Source of the DNA: an uncultured Lachnospiraceae bacterium
GTDB taxonomy: Bacteria > Bacillota > Clostridia > Lachnospirales > Lachnospiraceae
NCBI GenBank assembly: GCA_947164605.1
Contig: CAMUXE010000002.1
Location: 107,530-171,529 of the forward strand
Length of the DNA: 64,000 nucleotides
Reading direction: 5' to 3'
In this document: one piece after another, positions 44,003 through 52,699 of the stretch
How the letters are laid out: each line of letters opens with the position of its first letter
Position numbering within the stretch: position 1 is the stretch's first letter
The notes under the pieces: generated by a model
Told to the model about the DNA's origin: nothing
The model's input: the letters and a program-made list of their open reading frames with translations, nothing else
The model's database searches: none
Program-made: the position numbers and the translations under genes

Positions 44003-44004
44003 AA

Positions 44005-44520
44005 ATGCACAGTTTAGAAGAGATTAAAAGTTTATTTACAGAACTTGAATTAACAGAATTGTCTTACAAAGATTCAGATTTTGAATTCTCTATAAAGAAG
44101 GATGCTAAACAGGTTCTAAGACAGGATATGGCCTTAGAAGAAGAGCCTCATAATCAAGAAAAAAGAAATAACAAGCTCTTAGTGGATGAATCTGAAAAAT
44201 CCCTTAAGGACGATAATAAGCTTGAGGATGTCTCTGATAGAAATTTAGTTTCCAATACAGGTCATGATTTAGCTTCTAAGGATGATATAAAATCACCTCT
44301 TCCTGGAGTATTTTATGCTGGAGAGTCCTCTGGTGCAAAGCCATACATTAGCGTAGGCGACAGGGTTTCAGAGGGAGATATTGTATGCACCATTGAGGCT
44401 ATGAAAATGTTCAATGATGTTAAAAGCAAGGTTTCAGGTCTTGTGACAGAGATATTTGTAAATGATGGCGATTTAGTTGAGTATCAGCAGCCATTATTTA
44501 GGGTTTCAGCAGAGGTTTAG
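44005..44520 (+). CDS. accB: Biotin carboxyl carrier protein of acetyl-CoA carboxylase
   Basis: 171 residues. C-terminal biotinyl domain with EAMKMFNDVKS; the acceptor is Lys134. The SPLPGVFYA segment marks the domain start, near residue 98. The centre (about 45-95) is polar and charged in place of the usual Ala/Pro linker. Begins two bases after fabF. Confidence 0.94.
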   Translation: MHSLEEIKSLFTELELTELSYKDSDFEFSIKKDAKQVLRQDMALEEEPHNQEKRNNKLLVDESEKSLKDDNKLEDVSDRNLVSNTGHDLASKDDIKSPLPGVFYAGESSGAKPYISVGDRVSEGDIVCTIEAMKMFNDVKSKVSGLVTEIFVNDGDLVEYQQPLFRVSAEV

Positions 44521-44522
44521 TT

Positions 44523-44948
44523 ATGAATAGAGATCAGATAAAGGAAATTCTTCCACACAGAGAACCAATGCTTCTCGTGGATGAGGTAGAAAAGCTTTCA
44601 GAGACAGAGGCAGTAGGACTATACACAGTTAGGGGGGATGAATTCTTTTTACAGGGACACTTTCCTGATAATCCCGTAGTTCCAGGAGTAATCCAATGCG
44701 AGATTATCGCTCAGTCAGCTTGTGTCTTATTCGTAGGAAAGTTAGATGGTGAATACAGAGTCCTTCCTGTATATGCTGGAATGAATAAGGTTAAGTTTAG
44801 AAGACAAATCAAACCTGGCGATAAGATGATATTAAAAACCCGGATTATCAGTCAGAGAGCACCTTTCTATATTATTAAGGGTTGCATTCTTGTAGATGAT
44901 AAGGTCTGCATGGAAGGTGAGTTCACAGTGGCCTTAACTAAGGCATAA
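44523..44948 (+). CDS. fabZ: 3-hydroxyacyl-ACP dehydratase FabZ
   Basis: 141 residues, single hot-dog fold. LPHREPMLLVDEV and GHFPDNPVVPGVIQCEIIAQ hold the catalytic His and Glu. Two bases after accB, embedded between carboxylase genes as is typical for Firmicute and Lachnospiraceae FAS clusters. Confidence 0.95.
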   Translation: MNRDQIKEILPHREPMLLVDEVEKLSETEAVGLYTVRGDEFFLQGHFPDNPVVPGVIQCEIIAQSACVLFVGKLDGEYRVLPVYAGMNKVKFRRQIKPGDKMILKTRIISQRAPFYIIKGCILVDDKVCMEGEFTVALTKA

Positions 44949-44966
44949 ATATAGGAGATTTGGAAT

Positions 44967-46313
44967 ATGTATAAAAAAGTTTTGATTGCTAATCGTGGTG
45001 AAGTAGCAATAAGGGTTATCAGAGCCTGTCGTGAGATGGGAATTAAGACAGTTGCGGTATATTCAAAGGCGGACAAGGATTCGCTTCATGTCGCACTAGC
45101 TGATGAGGCTTATTGTATAGGAAATTCAGCACTTAAGGACAGCTATTTAAATGAGGATGCAATCATAACTATTGCGCAAGGTACCAAGACTGATGCAATT
45201 CATCCTGGCTATGGACTGCTTTCGGAAAATGCTTCTTTTGCAAAGAAATGTCAAGAAAACCACCTTGCTTGGATTGGCCCTTCATACGAGGTTATGGACC
45301 TTTTGAGCCGTAAGGACGATGCAAGAGCTCTAGCTAAAAAAGCTAGAGTCCCTATGACGGAGGGGAGTCAAATCCTTAAATCAAGCGAGGAAGCTATCAA
45401 GTGGGCTGAAAAAATTGGATACCCTGTTCTTTTAAAGGCGAGATCTGGAGGAGGCGGCAAGGGAATCCGTATAGTTGAGTCAGCAAGTGAGATGCAACAC
45501 GCTTACGTTGCCGCTAAAACGGAGGCAAAGACAGCATTTGGCGATGGAGCTCTTTTTTTAGAAAAGTATCTGACTGGGATAAAACATATAGAGGTTCAGA
45601 TTATTGCTGATAAGTCCGGCAATATAGCAGTTCTTGGTGAAAGAGACTGTTCGGTTCAGAGATCTAATCAAAAGTTGATTGAGGAGAGTCCGGCTCATCT
45701 TCTTTCAGACAAGACCAGGAAGAAGCTTTACAGCGCAGCTCGTAAATTGGTCAAAGAATCTAAGTATGTAACGGTTGGCACTATTGAGTTTTTGATGGAC
45801 TCTGAGGAAAATATATACTTTTGTGAGATGAATACCAGACTTCAGGTTGAACATTCAGTAACTGAGATGGTTACAGGCATAGACTTAGTTAAGTGGCAGA
45901 TTAGAACAGCAGCAGGTTATGAGATTCCTTTTGGGGATTTTAACAATGAAAGTGGAGTTTGTGCTATAGAGTGCAGAATCAATGCGGAAAATGCTGAGAC
46001 AGGCATGGCGTCATGTGGCACGGTTGAACTTTTTCATGCACCTGGTGGCCCTGGGGTTAGATTCGATACTTTCCTATATCAGGGGATGCCAGTTTCTCCT
46101 TTTTATGATTCTCTTTTGGGAAAGTTGATAGTTAGGGGATGCGATAGGGAAGAAGCTATCAGAAAAATGAGAAGTGCCTTAAGTGAGCTTGTTGTGACAG
46201 GTATAGATATTAATGCAGATTTACATTTAAAGATTTTGAGAGAGAAGGATTTTATTGTAGCTACTTATGGTACGGATTTCTTTAAAAAATTCAAAGAGAA
46301 AAGTCAGAAATAG
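44967..46313 (+). CDS. accC: Biotin carboxylase subunit of acetyl-CoA carboxylase
   Basis: 448 residues, ATP-grasp enzyme. VLIANRGEVAIRVIRACREM at the start, HPGYGLLSENASFAK, the glycine loop ARSGGGGKGIRIV, and EMNTRLQVEHSVTE. It carboxylates the biotin on AccB. TAGGAG precedes the start. Confidence 0.96.
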   Translation: MYKKVLIANRGEVAIRVIRACREMGIKTVAVYSKADKDSLHVALADEAYCIGNSALKDSYLNEDAIITIAQGTKTDAIHPGYGLLSENASFAKKCQENHLAWIGPSYEVMDLLSRKDDARALAKKARVPMTEGSQILKSSEEAIKWAEKIGYPVLLKARSGGGGKGIRIVESASEMQHAYVAAKTEAKTAFGDGALFLEKYLTGIKHIEVQIIADKSGNIAVLGERDCSVQRSNQKLIEESPAHLLSDKTRKKLYSAARKLVKESKYVTVGTIEFLMDSEENIYFCEMNTRLQVEHSVTEMVTGIDLVKWQIRTAAGYEIPFGDFNNESGVCAIECRINAENAETGMASCGTVELFHAPGGPGVRFDTFLYQGMPVSPFYDSLLGKLIVRGCDREEAIRKMRSALSELVVTGIDINADLHLKILREKDFIVATYGTDFFKKFKEKSQK

Positions 46314-46327
46314 AATGAGGTTTTAGT

Positions 46328-47176
46328 ATGAAGTTTCAGGGTCTCCTTAAACCAGCTTGTAATAGTCTGGAAGATGAGAGTGAAAAGAATTTAGATGTAA
46401 GGGTCTGCAGTCGATGTGGAAGTTCTGTTTTGAAGTCAGACTTAAGGGCTAATCTTTATATATGTCCTGAGTGTAATGCTCATCTAATGATGAGAGCTAG
46501 AAGAAGAATTGAGATTTTGTGCGATAAATCAAGCTTTGTAGAGATTGATAAAGGTATGGAATCTGAAAATTTGTTAGGATTCCCTGGCTATGAGGATAAG
46601 ATTAGGGCTGCCAAGGAAAAAAGCAGAGAGAATGAAGCTGTTGTATGTGGCAAGGCTAGAATAGGTGGCAATCCCTTGTATATATTTGTAATGGAGCCTA
46701 GCTTTATGATGGGCTCTATGGGATCGATTGTGGGAGAAAAAATAACTCGTTGTTTTGAAAAAGCTATAGAGGAAAAACTACCGGTGCTTGGCATTACAGT
46801 ATCTGGAGGTGCGCGTATGCAGGAAGGCATATTTTCCCTTATGCAGATGACTAAGGTTTCAGCAGCTGTTAAAAGGCATGACGATGCAGGGCTTTTGTAT
46901 ATGGCTCTTTTGACAAATCCAACAACCGGTGGGGTTGACGCATCATTTGCCATGCAGGCGGATATAATACTTGCAGAGCCTGGGGCTCGAGTGGGTTTTG
47001 CAGGACCCAGAGTTATTGAGCAAACCTATAGAAAAAAACTACCTGATGGTTTCCAAAAGGCTGAGGCTGTAATGGAATGTGGCTTTATAGATATGATACT
47101 TAGTAGATTTGATCAGAAGAGGGTTATAGCAAGCTTGCTTGATATGCATAAGGAGGAAATCGATGGAGGCATATGA
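46328..47176 (+). CDS. accD: Acetyl-CoA carboxylase carboxyltransferase beta subunit
   Basis: 282 residues. Four-Cys zinc ribbon near residues 27-49 (CSRCGSS and CPECN), then the crotonase-like core with GARMQEGIFSLMQM and NPTTGGVDASFA. It pairs with AccA to transfer the carboxyl group to acetyl-CoA. Its end overlaps accA by 14 bases, so equal synthesis is likely. Confidence 0.96.
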   Translation: MKFQGLLKPACNSLEDESEKNLDVRVCSRCGSSVLKSDLRANLYICPECNAHLMMRARRRIEILCDKSSFVEIDKGMESENLLGFPGYEDKIRAAKEKSRENEAVVCGKARIGGNPLYIFVMEPSFMMGSMGSIVGEKITRCFEKAIEEKLPVLGITVSGGARMQEGIFSLMQMTKVSAAVKRHDDAGLLYMALLTNPTTGGVDASFAMQADIILAEPGARVGFAGPRVIEQTYRKKLPDGFQKAEAVMECGFIDMILSRFDQKRVIASLLDMHKEEIDGGI

Positions 47177-47954
47177 TATTGTAAAAAATTCAAGAAATGC
47201 TGACAGGTGGTGTGCATCTGATTACATAAAACTCTTGATCACAGACTTTCTTGAGCTCCATGGTGATAGAAAGTATGGCGATGACAAGGCTGTGATTGCT
47301 GGAATTGGCAAGCTCCTTGATAGACCGATAACTGTAATAGGTATTGAAAAGGGAAATGATATCGTTTCGAGGTTGGAACACAATTTTGGCAGTGCACATC
47401 CCGAAGGATATAGGAAAGCTATGAGGTTGATGAAGGAGGCTGAAAAGTTTGGCAGACCTGTTTTATGCCTAATCGATACAGCAGGAGCATATGCGGGGGT
47501 GGATGCTGAAGAGAGAGGACAGGGGCAGGCTATTGCTGAGAGTTTAATGTTAATGTCTTCTTTAAGGACTCCTGTGATTTCGATAATTATCGGTGAAGGT
47601 GGAAGCGGAGGAGCTTTGGCACTAGCTGTATCTGACAGGTTGTATATGTTGGATGATGCATATTTCAGTGTTGTATCACCAGAGAATTGTGCAACTATTC
47701 TTTGGAAGAATAATAAATATGCAGATAAGGCAGCAGATGCTCTTAAGCTTACAGCTGTGGATTTGAAGGAGAGAGAAATTATAGATGATGTCTTTAAGAC
47801 AGCAAGCAGTGCTTGGGATGAGAAAACTATCAATATTTATAAGGAAAAACTTTTAACTAAGCTTGATAAAGAGTATGAATCACTTGCAAAAATGCCTGCT
47901 TTGGACTTGGTTGATATGAGATATAAGAAGTATCGTAGAATAGGAAGAGTGTAA
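47163..47954 (+). CDS. accA: Acetyl-CoA carboxylase carboxyltransferase alpha subunit
   Basis: About 263 residues. LHGDRKYGDDKAVIAGIG, PVLCLIDTAGAYAGVDAEE and IGEGGSGGALAL are diagnostic. ATG 47163 with AAGGAGGA five bases upstream; a frame start at 47139 lies inside accD and would place foreign residues ahead of the protein. It lacks the long N-terminal extension of the E. coli subunit, as is common in Firmicutes. Confidence 0.95.
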   Translation: MEAYDIVKNSRNADRWCASDYIKLLITDFLELHGDRKYGDDKAVIAGIGKLLDRPITVIGIEKGNDIVSRLEHNFGSAHPEGYRKAMRLMKEAEKFGRPVLCLIDTAGAYAGVDAEERGQGQAIAESLMLMSSLRTPVISIIIGEGGSGGALALAVSDRLYMLDDAYFSVVSPENCATILWKNNKYADKAADALKLTAVDLKEREIIDDVFKTASSAWDEKTINIYKEKLLTKLDKEYESLAKMPALDLVDMRYKKYRRIGRV

Positions 47955-47958
47955 TATA

Positions 47959-49632
47959 ATGGCAGAAATTTATAATGAATACCTGACAATGGATTTTGAT
48001 GATAAGGGATGTCCGAAAAATTTAAAATTTAATATAAAAGATAATTTTAATTTTGCATATGACGTAGTTGACGAACTTGCTAAAAGAAGTCCTGATAAAA
48101 GAGCTTTGATTTATCAGGATGTAAAGGGGAACGTTAAGGAATTTTCTTTCTCTGATATAAGTCGTATGAGTAATAAAGCGGCAAATATTCTGTCTCAAAA
48201 TGGTGTAAAGAAGGGCGATAGAGTTATGCTGATGATGAAGAGGAGATATCAGTACTGGTTTATCACGATTGCTCTTCACAAGTTAGGTGCTATCACAATT
48301 CCAACATCTCATATGGTTACTGAGAAAGATGTTGCTGATAGAGTAGAATGTGCAGGAATCAACACAATAATTGGTGTCGCTGATCCCTATGTCCTTGATA
48401 CATTAAATAAGACTAAGCCCTTGGTGGGAGACAAAGTTAAAATGTACACTGCGGATAAAGCTGTGTCTGGCTTTGATTATTTCTTTGAAAATGTGGACAG
48501 TGTATCCGATAAATTTGATAGAGTAGAGAATAGTATAAAGGATATTATGCTGCTTTATTTTACATCAGGAACAAGTGGAAAACCTAAGGGGGTTGAACAT
48601 GATTTTTCTTATCCACTAGCACATATTGTGACGGCTAAGTTTTGGCATGGTTGTAAAGATGGTGGGGTTCACTTCGCTATTGCGGATTCAGGTTGGGCTA
48701 AATCTGCATGGGGAAAGCTTTATGGCCAGTGGTTCTGTGAGTGTGCCGTTGTAGTGTATGATTTCGAAAATTTTATAGGACATGAGACACTTGCTTTATT
48801 GGAAAATTTTAAAGTTACATCATTTTGTGCTCCTCCAACTATTTATAAGTACCTTGTAAGGGAAAAGCTTGAAGATTACGATTTGAGTAATCTTGAGGAG
48901 CTTGTAACTGCTGGAGAAAAAATGCCTGAGGCTATTGCACAAAATTTTGAGAAGCGAACTGGAAAGCATATAAGGGAAGGTTTTGGTCAGACTGAGACAG
49001 TTCTTCAGCTAGCTTCTTATACTTGGTGTCCTGATATTAAAGATGGGCTAGGCGTGGCATCTCCAATTTATAATATTGATGTAGTTGATGAATTAGGTAA
49101 TCCGGTTCCTAATGGAGAAGAGGGAGAGCTTGTAATAAGACCTTGGATTGATGGCCAGATCCCTATTGGAATATTTACTGCTTATTTTAATGATGCTGAA
49201 TTATATAAATATGTGTGGAGACAGGGAATGTATCACACAAATGATAAAGTAGTAAGGGATATAAATGGCGTATTTCATTATATTGCAAGGGCTGATGATG
49301 TTATAAAATCTAGTGGATACAGAATTGGACCTGCTGAGGTGGAGGAGGTTCTTATGAAAGAGCCATCGGTTCTTGAATGTGCGGTTACAGGTTATCCTTC
49401 AAAGAACAGAGGACAAGTTGTGAAAGCTACTATTGTTCTTAAACCAGAATTAAAATACACTGATATAAAGAATGTAGAGAAAGAAATTAAAAAATTTGTT
49501 CAGGATAGAGTTGCTGCATATAAAATGCCAAGAATGATTGAATTTGTAGAAAGTCTTCCAAAGAGTACAAGCGGTAAAATCAGCAGAGAATTAATTCGAA
49601 GAATGGATTTAAAAAAACTAAATAGCATTTAA
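47959..49632 (+). CDS. AMP-forming acyl-CoA synthetase
   Basis: 557 residues of the ANL superfamily, closest in pattern to medium-chain acyl-CoA/acetyl-CoA synthetases. The P-loop YFTSGTSGKPKGVEHD is near residue 198, the A5 motif EGFGQTET near 338, the hinge RADDVIKSSGYRIGP near 449, and catalytic Lys in KSTSGKISREL near 540. It starts four bases after accA, so it belongs to the FAS transcript. It could activate scavenged or short-chain acids for membrane lipid. The real substrate cannot be told from the sequence. Confidence 0.88.
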   Translation: MAEIYNEYLTMDFDDKGCPKNLKFNIKDNFNFAYDVVDELAKRSPDKRALIYQDVKGNVKEFSFSDISRMSNKAANILSQNGVKKGDRVMLMMKRRYQYWFITIALHKLGAITIPTSHMVTEKDVADRVECAGINTIIGVADPYVLDTLNKTKPLVGDKVKMYTADKAVSGFDYFFENVDSVSDKFDRVENSIKDIMLLYFTSGTSGKPKGVEHDFSYPLAHIVTAKFWHGCKDGGVHFAIADSGWAKSAWGKLYGQWFCECAVVVYDFENFIGHETLALLENFKVTSFCAPPTIYKYLVREKLEDYDLSNLEELVTAGEKMPEAIAQNFEKRTGKHIREGFGQTETVLQLASYTWCPDIKDGLGVASPIYNIDVVDELGNPVPNGEEGELVIRPWIDGQIPIGIFTAYFNDAELYKYVWRQGMYHTNDKVVRDINGVFHYIARADDVIKSSGYRIGPAEVEEVLMKEPSVLECAVTGYPSKNRGQVVKATIVLKPELKYTDIKNVEKEIKKFVQDRVAAYKMPRMIEFVESLPKSTSGKISRELIRRMDLKKLNSI

Positions 49633-49635
49633 AAT

Positions 49636-49672
49636 AAAAACATCTTATAATTATTTTATAAGATGTTTTTAT
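49636..49672 (+). terminator. Terminator of the fatty-acid operon
   Basis: Twelve-bp perfect stem AACATCTTATAA / TTATAAGATGTT, loop TTATT, flanked by A and T runs (possibly bidirectional). Confidence 0.92.
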
Positions 49673-49718
49673 AATTGTTTGAATATAAAATCAAAAAAAC
49701 AACATAAAACTATAGAAA

Positions 49719-49747
49719 TTGACAAAATATATAGAATTATATATTAT
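49719..49747 (+). promoter_or_regulatory. Promoter of the DUF3810 gene
   Basis: Perfect -35 TTGACA, 17 bases, -10 TATTAT at 49742-49747. Alternating AT repeats after it offer further -10-like sequences. Confidence 0.65.
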
Positions 49748-49828
49748 ATATATATAATAAGGCTGTGGCTGCGTTCTCAATTTTGTCTGCTATTTTAATT
49801 GTTCTATTTGAAGTTTACAGGTTGGCTT

Positions 49829-50968
49829 ATGTTTAAAAAGAAAAAGACTTTTGTTTTAATAATTATTATTTTTATTATTACTCTTGCTTTGAATATTTGT
49901 GCTAGATTTAAAGCCTTTTGTGATTGGTATACTTCTAGATTATTTCGTTATGTCTCTTATCCTTTATTGAGGTTCAGCGGGCTTTTTAGTGTTTCTGTGG
50001 GGCAAATTATTATATTTTTAGGGCTTATAAGTATCGTATTTCTTTTAGCATTATTATTAGGGGTGACTTTTGCTAAAGTTTTTAAAATAGAGACTATAAA
50101 ACTGAAAAAAATGCTATCATATCTAATTAGATTTCTGTTGATTATGATAGCTTTTGAGTCACTTATTATTACCTTGAATTGTTCTATTCCATATAATTGC
50201 TCAAAGCTTGAAGTTGATAATAATAAAAATCAGGAAAAGATTTCTAGTGATTATAAAGCTGATCTTGATGAAATAAGACGTGTGAGAAATATGCTTTTGC
50301 TTGAAGCGAATAGTTTGTCCTTAAAACTTAAAAGGGATAATGATGGGAATATAGTAGATGATGGTAACCTAAGACAAGATATCAATGAGGCAGTTAGGTC
50401 ATACTCTATTATTGATCAGAGATTTTCTTTATATGTGCCAGATTATAAATCTCCTCTTTTCTCATATATTATGTATGAAAGTGATTTGATAGGAGTGTAT
50501 TTTCCTTTTTCTATGGAGGCAAACGTGTCAAAGTATCTGACTGTAGCACAGATACCATATACTGCATGTCATGAATTAAGTCATCTTAAAGGTTACATGT
50601 ATGAGGGTGAGGCAAATTATTTATCGTATCTAATATGTGTTAATTCTGATGATGACTTGATTAGATATTCTGGAATTATTGGAGTTCTAAGATTTATTGA
50701 TAATGATTATTATGAATTAGATCCCCAAAATTACGAAAATGATATAGCTTTTAATAATCTAGTCATTTATGACATGAGATACTATGACGCTGGGGTATAT
50801 GACGAAATAGAAGAGTTAGAAAAAGTTTTACCTATAAAAAAAGAAGATATACATAAGGCTGGCCAGGAATTTACAGATACTTACCTTAATTATTATGGAG
50901 CTAGCGCTAATTACAGTGAAGTGACTAGCTTGATATTAAGGTATTATAAGGATTGTGATGAAATATAA
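49829..50968 (+). CDS. DUF3810 family membrane protein with HExxH motif
   Basis: About 379 residues. Three hydrophobic segments in the first 130 residues, then a soluble part with CHELSHLKGYMYEGEANYL, a zinc-protease-like HExxH plus downstream Glu. This matches DUF3810 proteins; a peptidase role is inferred and no substrate is known. The gene is markedly AT-rich and uses more A/T-ending codons than the operon before it. ATG 49829 begins the natural protein (MFKKKKTFVLII); an upstream in-frame TTG is weaker. Ribosome site is poor. Confidence 0.78.
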   Translation: MFKKKKTFVLIIIIFIITLALNICARFKAFCDWYTSRLFRYVSYPLLRFSGLFSVSVGQIIIFLGLISIVFLLALLLGVTFAKVFKIETIKLKKMLSYLIRFLLIMIAFESLIITLNCSIPYNCSKLEVDNNKNQEKISSDYKADLDEIRRVRNMLLLEANSLSLKLKRDNDGNIVDDGNLRQDINEAVRSYSIIDQRFSLYVPDYKSPLFSYIMYESDLIGVYFPFSMEANVSKYLTVAQIPYTACHELSHLKGYMYEGEANYLSYLICVNSDDDLIRYSGIIGVLRFIDNDYYELDPQNYENDIAFNNLVIYDMRYYDAGVYDEIEELEKVLPIKKEDIHKAGQEFTDTYLNYYGASANYSEVTSLILRYYKDCDEI

Positions 50969-51045
50969 GTCATTTTTTAGGAGCTCTTGTAATCTTGTAC
51001 TTGATAAATGATATATTGTATATGGATGTATTATGAAATTTTTTC

Positions 51046-51074
51046 TTGTTTCTATATATTAATTCGTATATAAT
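51046..51074 (+). promoter_or_regulatory. Promoter of the small export protein gene
   Basis: -35 TTGTTT, 17 bases, perfect -10 TATAAT at 51069-51074. The -10 is part of a long inverted repeat. Confidence 0.7.
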
Positions 51075-51107
51075 GTGACAAGTTGCTTTAATAAATATCA
51101 CATTATA
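51069..51107. promoter_or_regulatory. Operator-like inverted repeat over the -10 box
   Basis: Perfect 10-bp arms TATAATGTGA (51069-51078) and TCACATTATA (51098-51107), 19 bases apart. Because the left arm starts at the -10 box, the repeat would act on DNA, not as a transcript hairpin. Confidence 0.6.
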
Positions 51108-51155
51108 GAATTAAAAATCTGTTTGCAGTATGCTGTGAACAAGAAACGAGAGCGT

Positions 51156-51638
51156 ATGTTGAATTTTAAAAAGTATTTGATAATTTTTTTGGTGTCAATG
51201 GTTCCACTTGTAGAGCTTAGGGGTTCGATAGTTATATCACAGGGATATCAACTGCCTTTGCTACAGTCTTATATAATATGTGTTATAGGAAATATGATAC
51301 CTGTGCCATTTATTTATCTTTTTGCCAGAAAGGTACTTGAATGGGGAAAGGATAAGAAGTTTATTGGTAAGTTCTTTACTTTCTGTATAGAAAAAGGCCA
51401 CAAGGGAGGCGAAAAGCTTAAAGCTAAAGCTGGAAATGGCTTATTTATTGCCCTGCTTTTGTTTGTAGGTATTCCTATTCCTGGAACCGGAGCTTGGACA
51501 GGCACTTTGGCAGCAAGTTTCTTAGATATGGGATTTAAGAAAAGTGTTATAGCTGTCTTATGTGGCGTAATGATGGCTGGAATTATTATGGGACTGATAA
51601 GTGCAGGTGTTTTTACAGCACTTTTTACAGCAATCTAA
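51156..51638 (+). CDS. Small multidrug export family membrane protein
   Basis: About 160 residues with four hydrophobic segments. FLVSMVPLVELRGSIVIS and LLFVGIPIPGTGAWTGTLAAS, both containing conserved prolines and glycines, mark the family (Pfam Sm_multidrug_ex, COG2426). Transport substrate is not established. ATG 51156 gives the natural start MLNFKKYL; GAGAG is a weak ribosome site. An in-frame start at 51075 lies on the inverted repeat and is rejected. It ends before a strong terminator. Confidence 0.82.
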   Translation: MLNFKKYLIIFLVSMVPLVELRGSIVISQGYQLPLLQSYIICVIGNMIPVPFIYLFARKVLEWGKDKKFIGKFFTFCIEKGHKGGEKLKAKAGNGLFIALLLFVGIPIPGTGAWTGTLAASFLDMGFKKSVIAVLCGVMMAGIIMGLISAGVFTALFTAI

Positions 51639-51688
51639 TTAAATAAAGCTGATCACTAATCAAAAAACTGATCAAAATTTGATTTTGA

Positions 51689-51713
51689 AACCGGGGTTAT
51701 CCCGGTTTTTTTT
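51689..51713 (+). terminator. Terminator of the export protein gene
   Basis: Seven-bp stem AACCGGG / CCCGGTT, loop GTTAT, then T run. Confidence 0.92.
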
Positions 51714-51891
51714 ATAGCTACTGCATTAGAGTTGGCTTATTTCCTTGGAAATCAATAAGTTCTTTAGGACTAAAGTCAGAAATAAGAAAAAAATATCGTT
51801 GATTTTGAAAGATGTTAGGGACCTTGGGCCAGAAAATAAGCGGGTTTTGAGATTGTACTTATAAAAAAACAAAAAAAGTTTAAAAAAGTGC
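51714..51891. other. Gene-free stretch before the tRNA
   Basis: No credible gene seen. It is AT-rich with many stop codons in all frames; a 72-codon minus-strand frame at 51726-51944 reads through the tRNA promoter and is not convincing. Confidence 0.6.
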
Positions 51892-51920
51892 TTGCAATTA
51901 TGGTGGAAACAAAGTATTAT
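51892..51920 (+). promoter_or_regulatory. Promoter of tRNA-Glu
   Basis: -35 TTGCAA at 51892-51897, 17 bases, -10 TATTAT at 51915-51920 (or TATAAT three bases on, spacer 20). A precursor leader of about 70 bases follows. Confidence 0.6.
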
Positions 51921-51996
51921 AATCAAGTACTTGCTGAGGCACACAAAACAGATTGCTGAAATACAGCACTGGAGCGGCTTACAGCTTATACATTAT

Positions 51997-52068
51997 GGCT
52001 CATTGGTCAAGTGGTTAAGACGTCGCCCTCTCACGGCGAAGACAGGAGTTCGACTCTCCTATGAGCTA
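51997..52068 (+). tRNA. tRNA-Glu (anticodon CTC)
   Basis: 72 bases. Acceptor GGCTCAT pairs with ATGAGCT (one G-T pair at the end). The anticodon stem TCGCC / GGCGA holds loop CTCTCAC with anticodon CTC at 52030-52032. T stem AGGAG / CTCCT with TTCGACT loop. Discriminator base A; CCA is not encoded, so it is added later. It reads GAG codons. Confidence 0.95.
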
Positions 52069-52087
52069 CGTAATACTTCTTGAAAGA

Positions 52088-52118
52088 AGAGTGGACCGGT
52101 TTTGGTCCACTCTTTTTC
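52088..52118 (+). terminator. Terminator of tRNA-Glu
   Basis: Stem AGAGTGGACC / GGTCCACTCT, loop GGTTTT, then TTTTTC. It separates the tRNA from the nusA operon. Confidence 0.92.
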
Positions 52119-52164
52119 TTGATATTACTTGGAACTATTGACAAGCCTTTTGAAAGGAGCATCA

Positions 52165-52653
52165 ATGAAAAGAGCGGAAGACATTGAGGCTAAGACAGAA
52201 GAGCTTATCATGCCAATACTTGAAAAGTGTGGCGTTGAGCTTTATTTAGTCGAATATGTGAAAGAGGGAAGCGACTATTACCTTCGAGTATACATAGAAA
52301 AGCCAGGCGGAGTTACAGTCAATGACTGCGAGGCAGTGAGCAGAGAGTTTAATGTGATTCTCGATGAAGAGGACTATGTAGACGGTGAGTATATATTTGA
52401 AGTTAGCTCACCAGGACTTACAAGACCTTTAAAGAGAGAGAAAGATTACATAAAGGCTCTTGGCAAGAATGTTGATATTAAACTTTATAAGGCCCTTGAT
52501 GGAGTGAAAGAAATATCAGGAAAATTAGTTTCTTATGAAGATTCAACAGTTAGATTAATTCTTGATGATAATACTGAATGGCAAGCAAGCAAAGATATGA
52601 TAGCTGCTGCAAGAATTAGCTTTGAACAAGATGAGGATGATTCTTCAAATTAA
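52165..52653 (+). CDS. rimP: Ribosome maturation factor RimP
   Basis: 162 residues. VELYLVEYVKEGSDYYLRVYI and VNDCEAVSREFNVILD, then YIFEVSSPGLTRPLK, are diagnostic. It helps assemble 30S subunits. ATG 52165 has GAAAGGAG about five bases upstream; an upstream TTG at 52129 is weaker. It leads the operon rimP-nusA-rnpM-ylxQ-infB found in most bacteria. Confidence 0.95.
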   Translation: MKRAEDIEAKTEELIMPILEKCGVELYLVEYVKEGSDYYLRVYIEKPGGVTVNDCEAVSREFNVILDEEDYVDGEYIFEVSSPGLTRPLKREKDYIKALGKNVDIKLYKALDGVKEISGKLVSYEDSTVRLILDDNTEWQASKDMIAAARISFEQDEDDSSN

Positions 52654-52699
52654 TCAAATATAATTAGTGCCTAGGCACAGAAAGAGATGGATTATTAAA

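Noticed and set aside
47222..47833. 203-codon minus-strand frame inside accA
   Set aside because: It is opposite a well-conserved gene and its Ser/Ile-rich composition is that of an antisense shadow.
49741..49760. TA-repeat as a microsatellite or origin element
   Set aside because: Only about ten dinucleotides, located at the -10 region of a promoter; no DnaA boxes nearby.
51726..51944. 72-codon minus-strand frame
   Set aside because: It reads across the tRNA promoter, is mostly Leu/Phe/Lys from AT-rich sequence and has no ribosome site.
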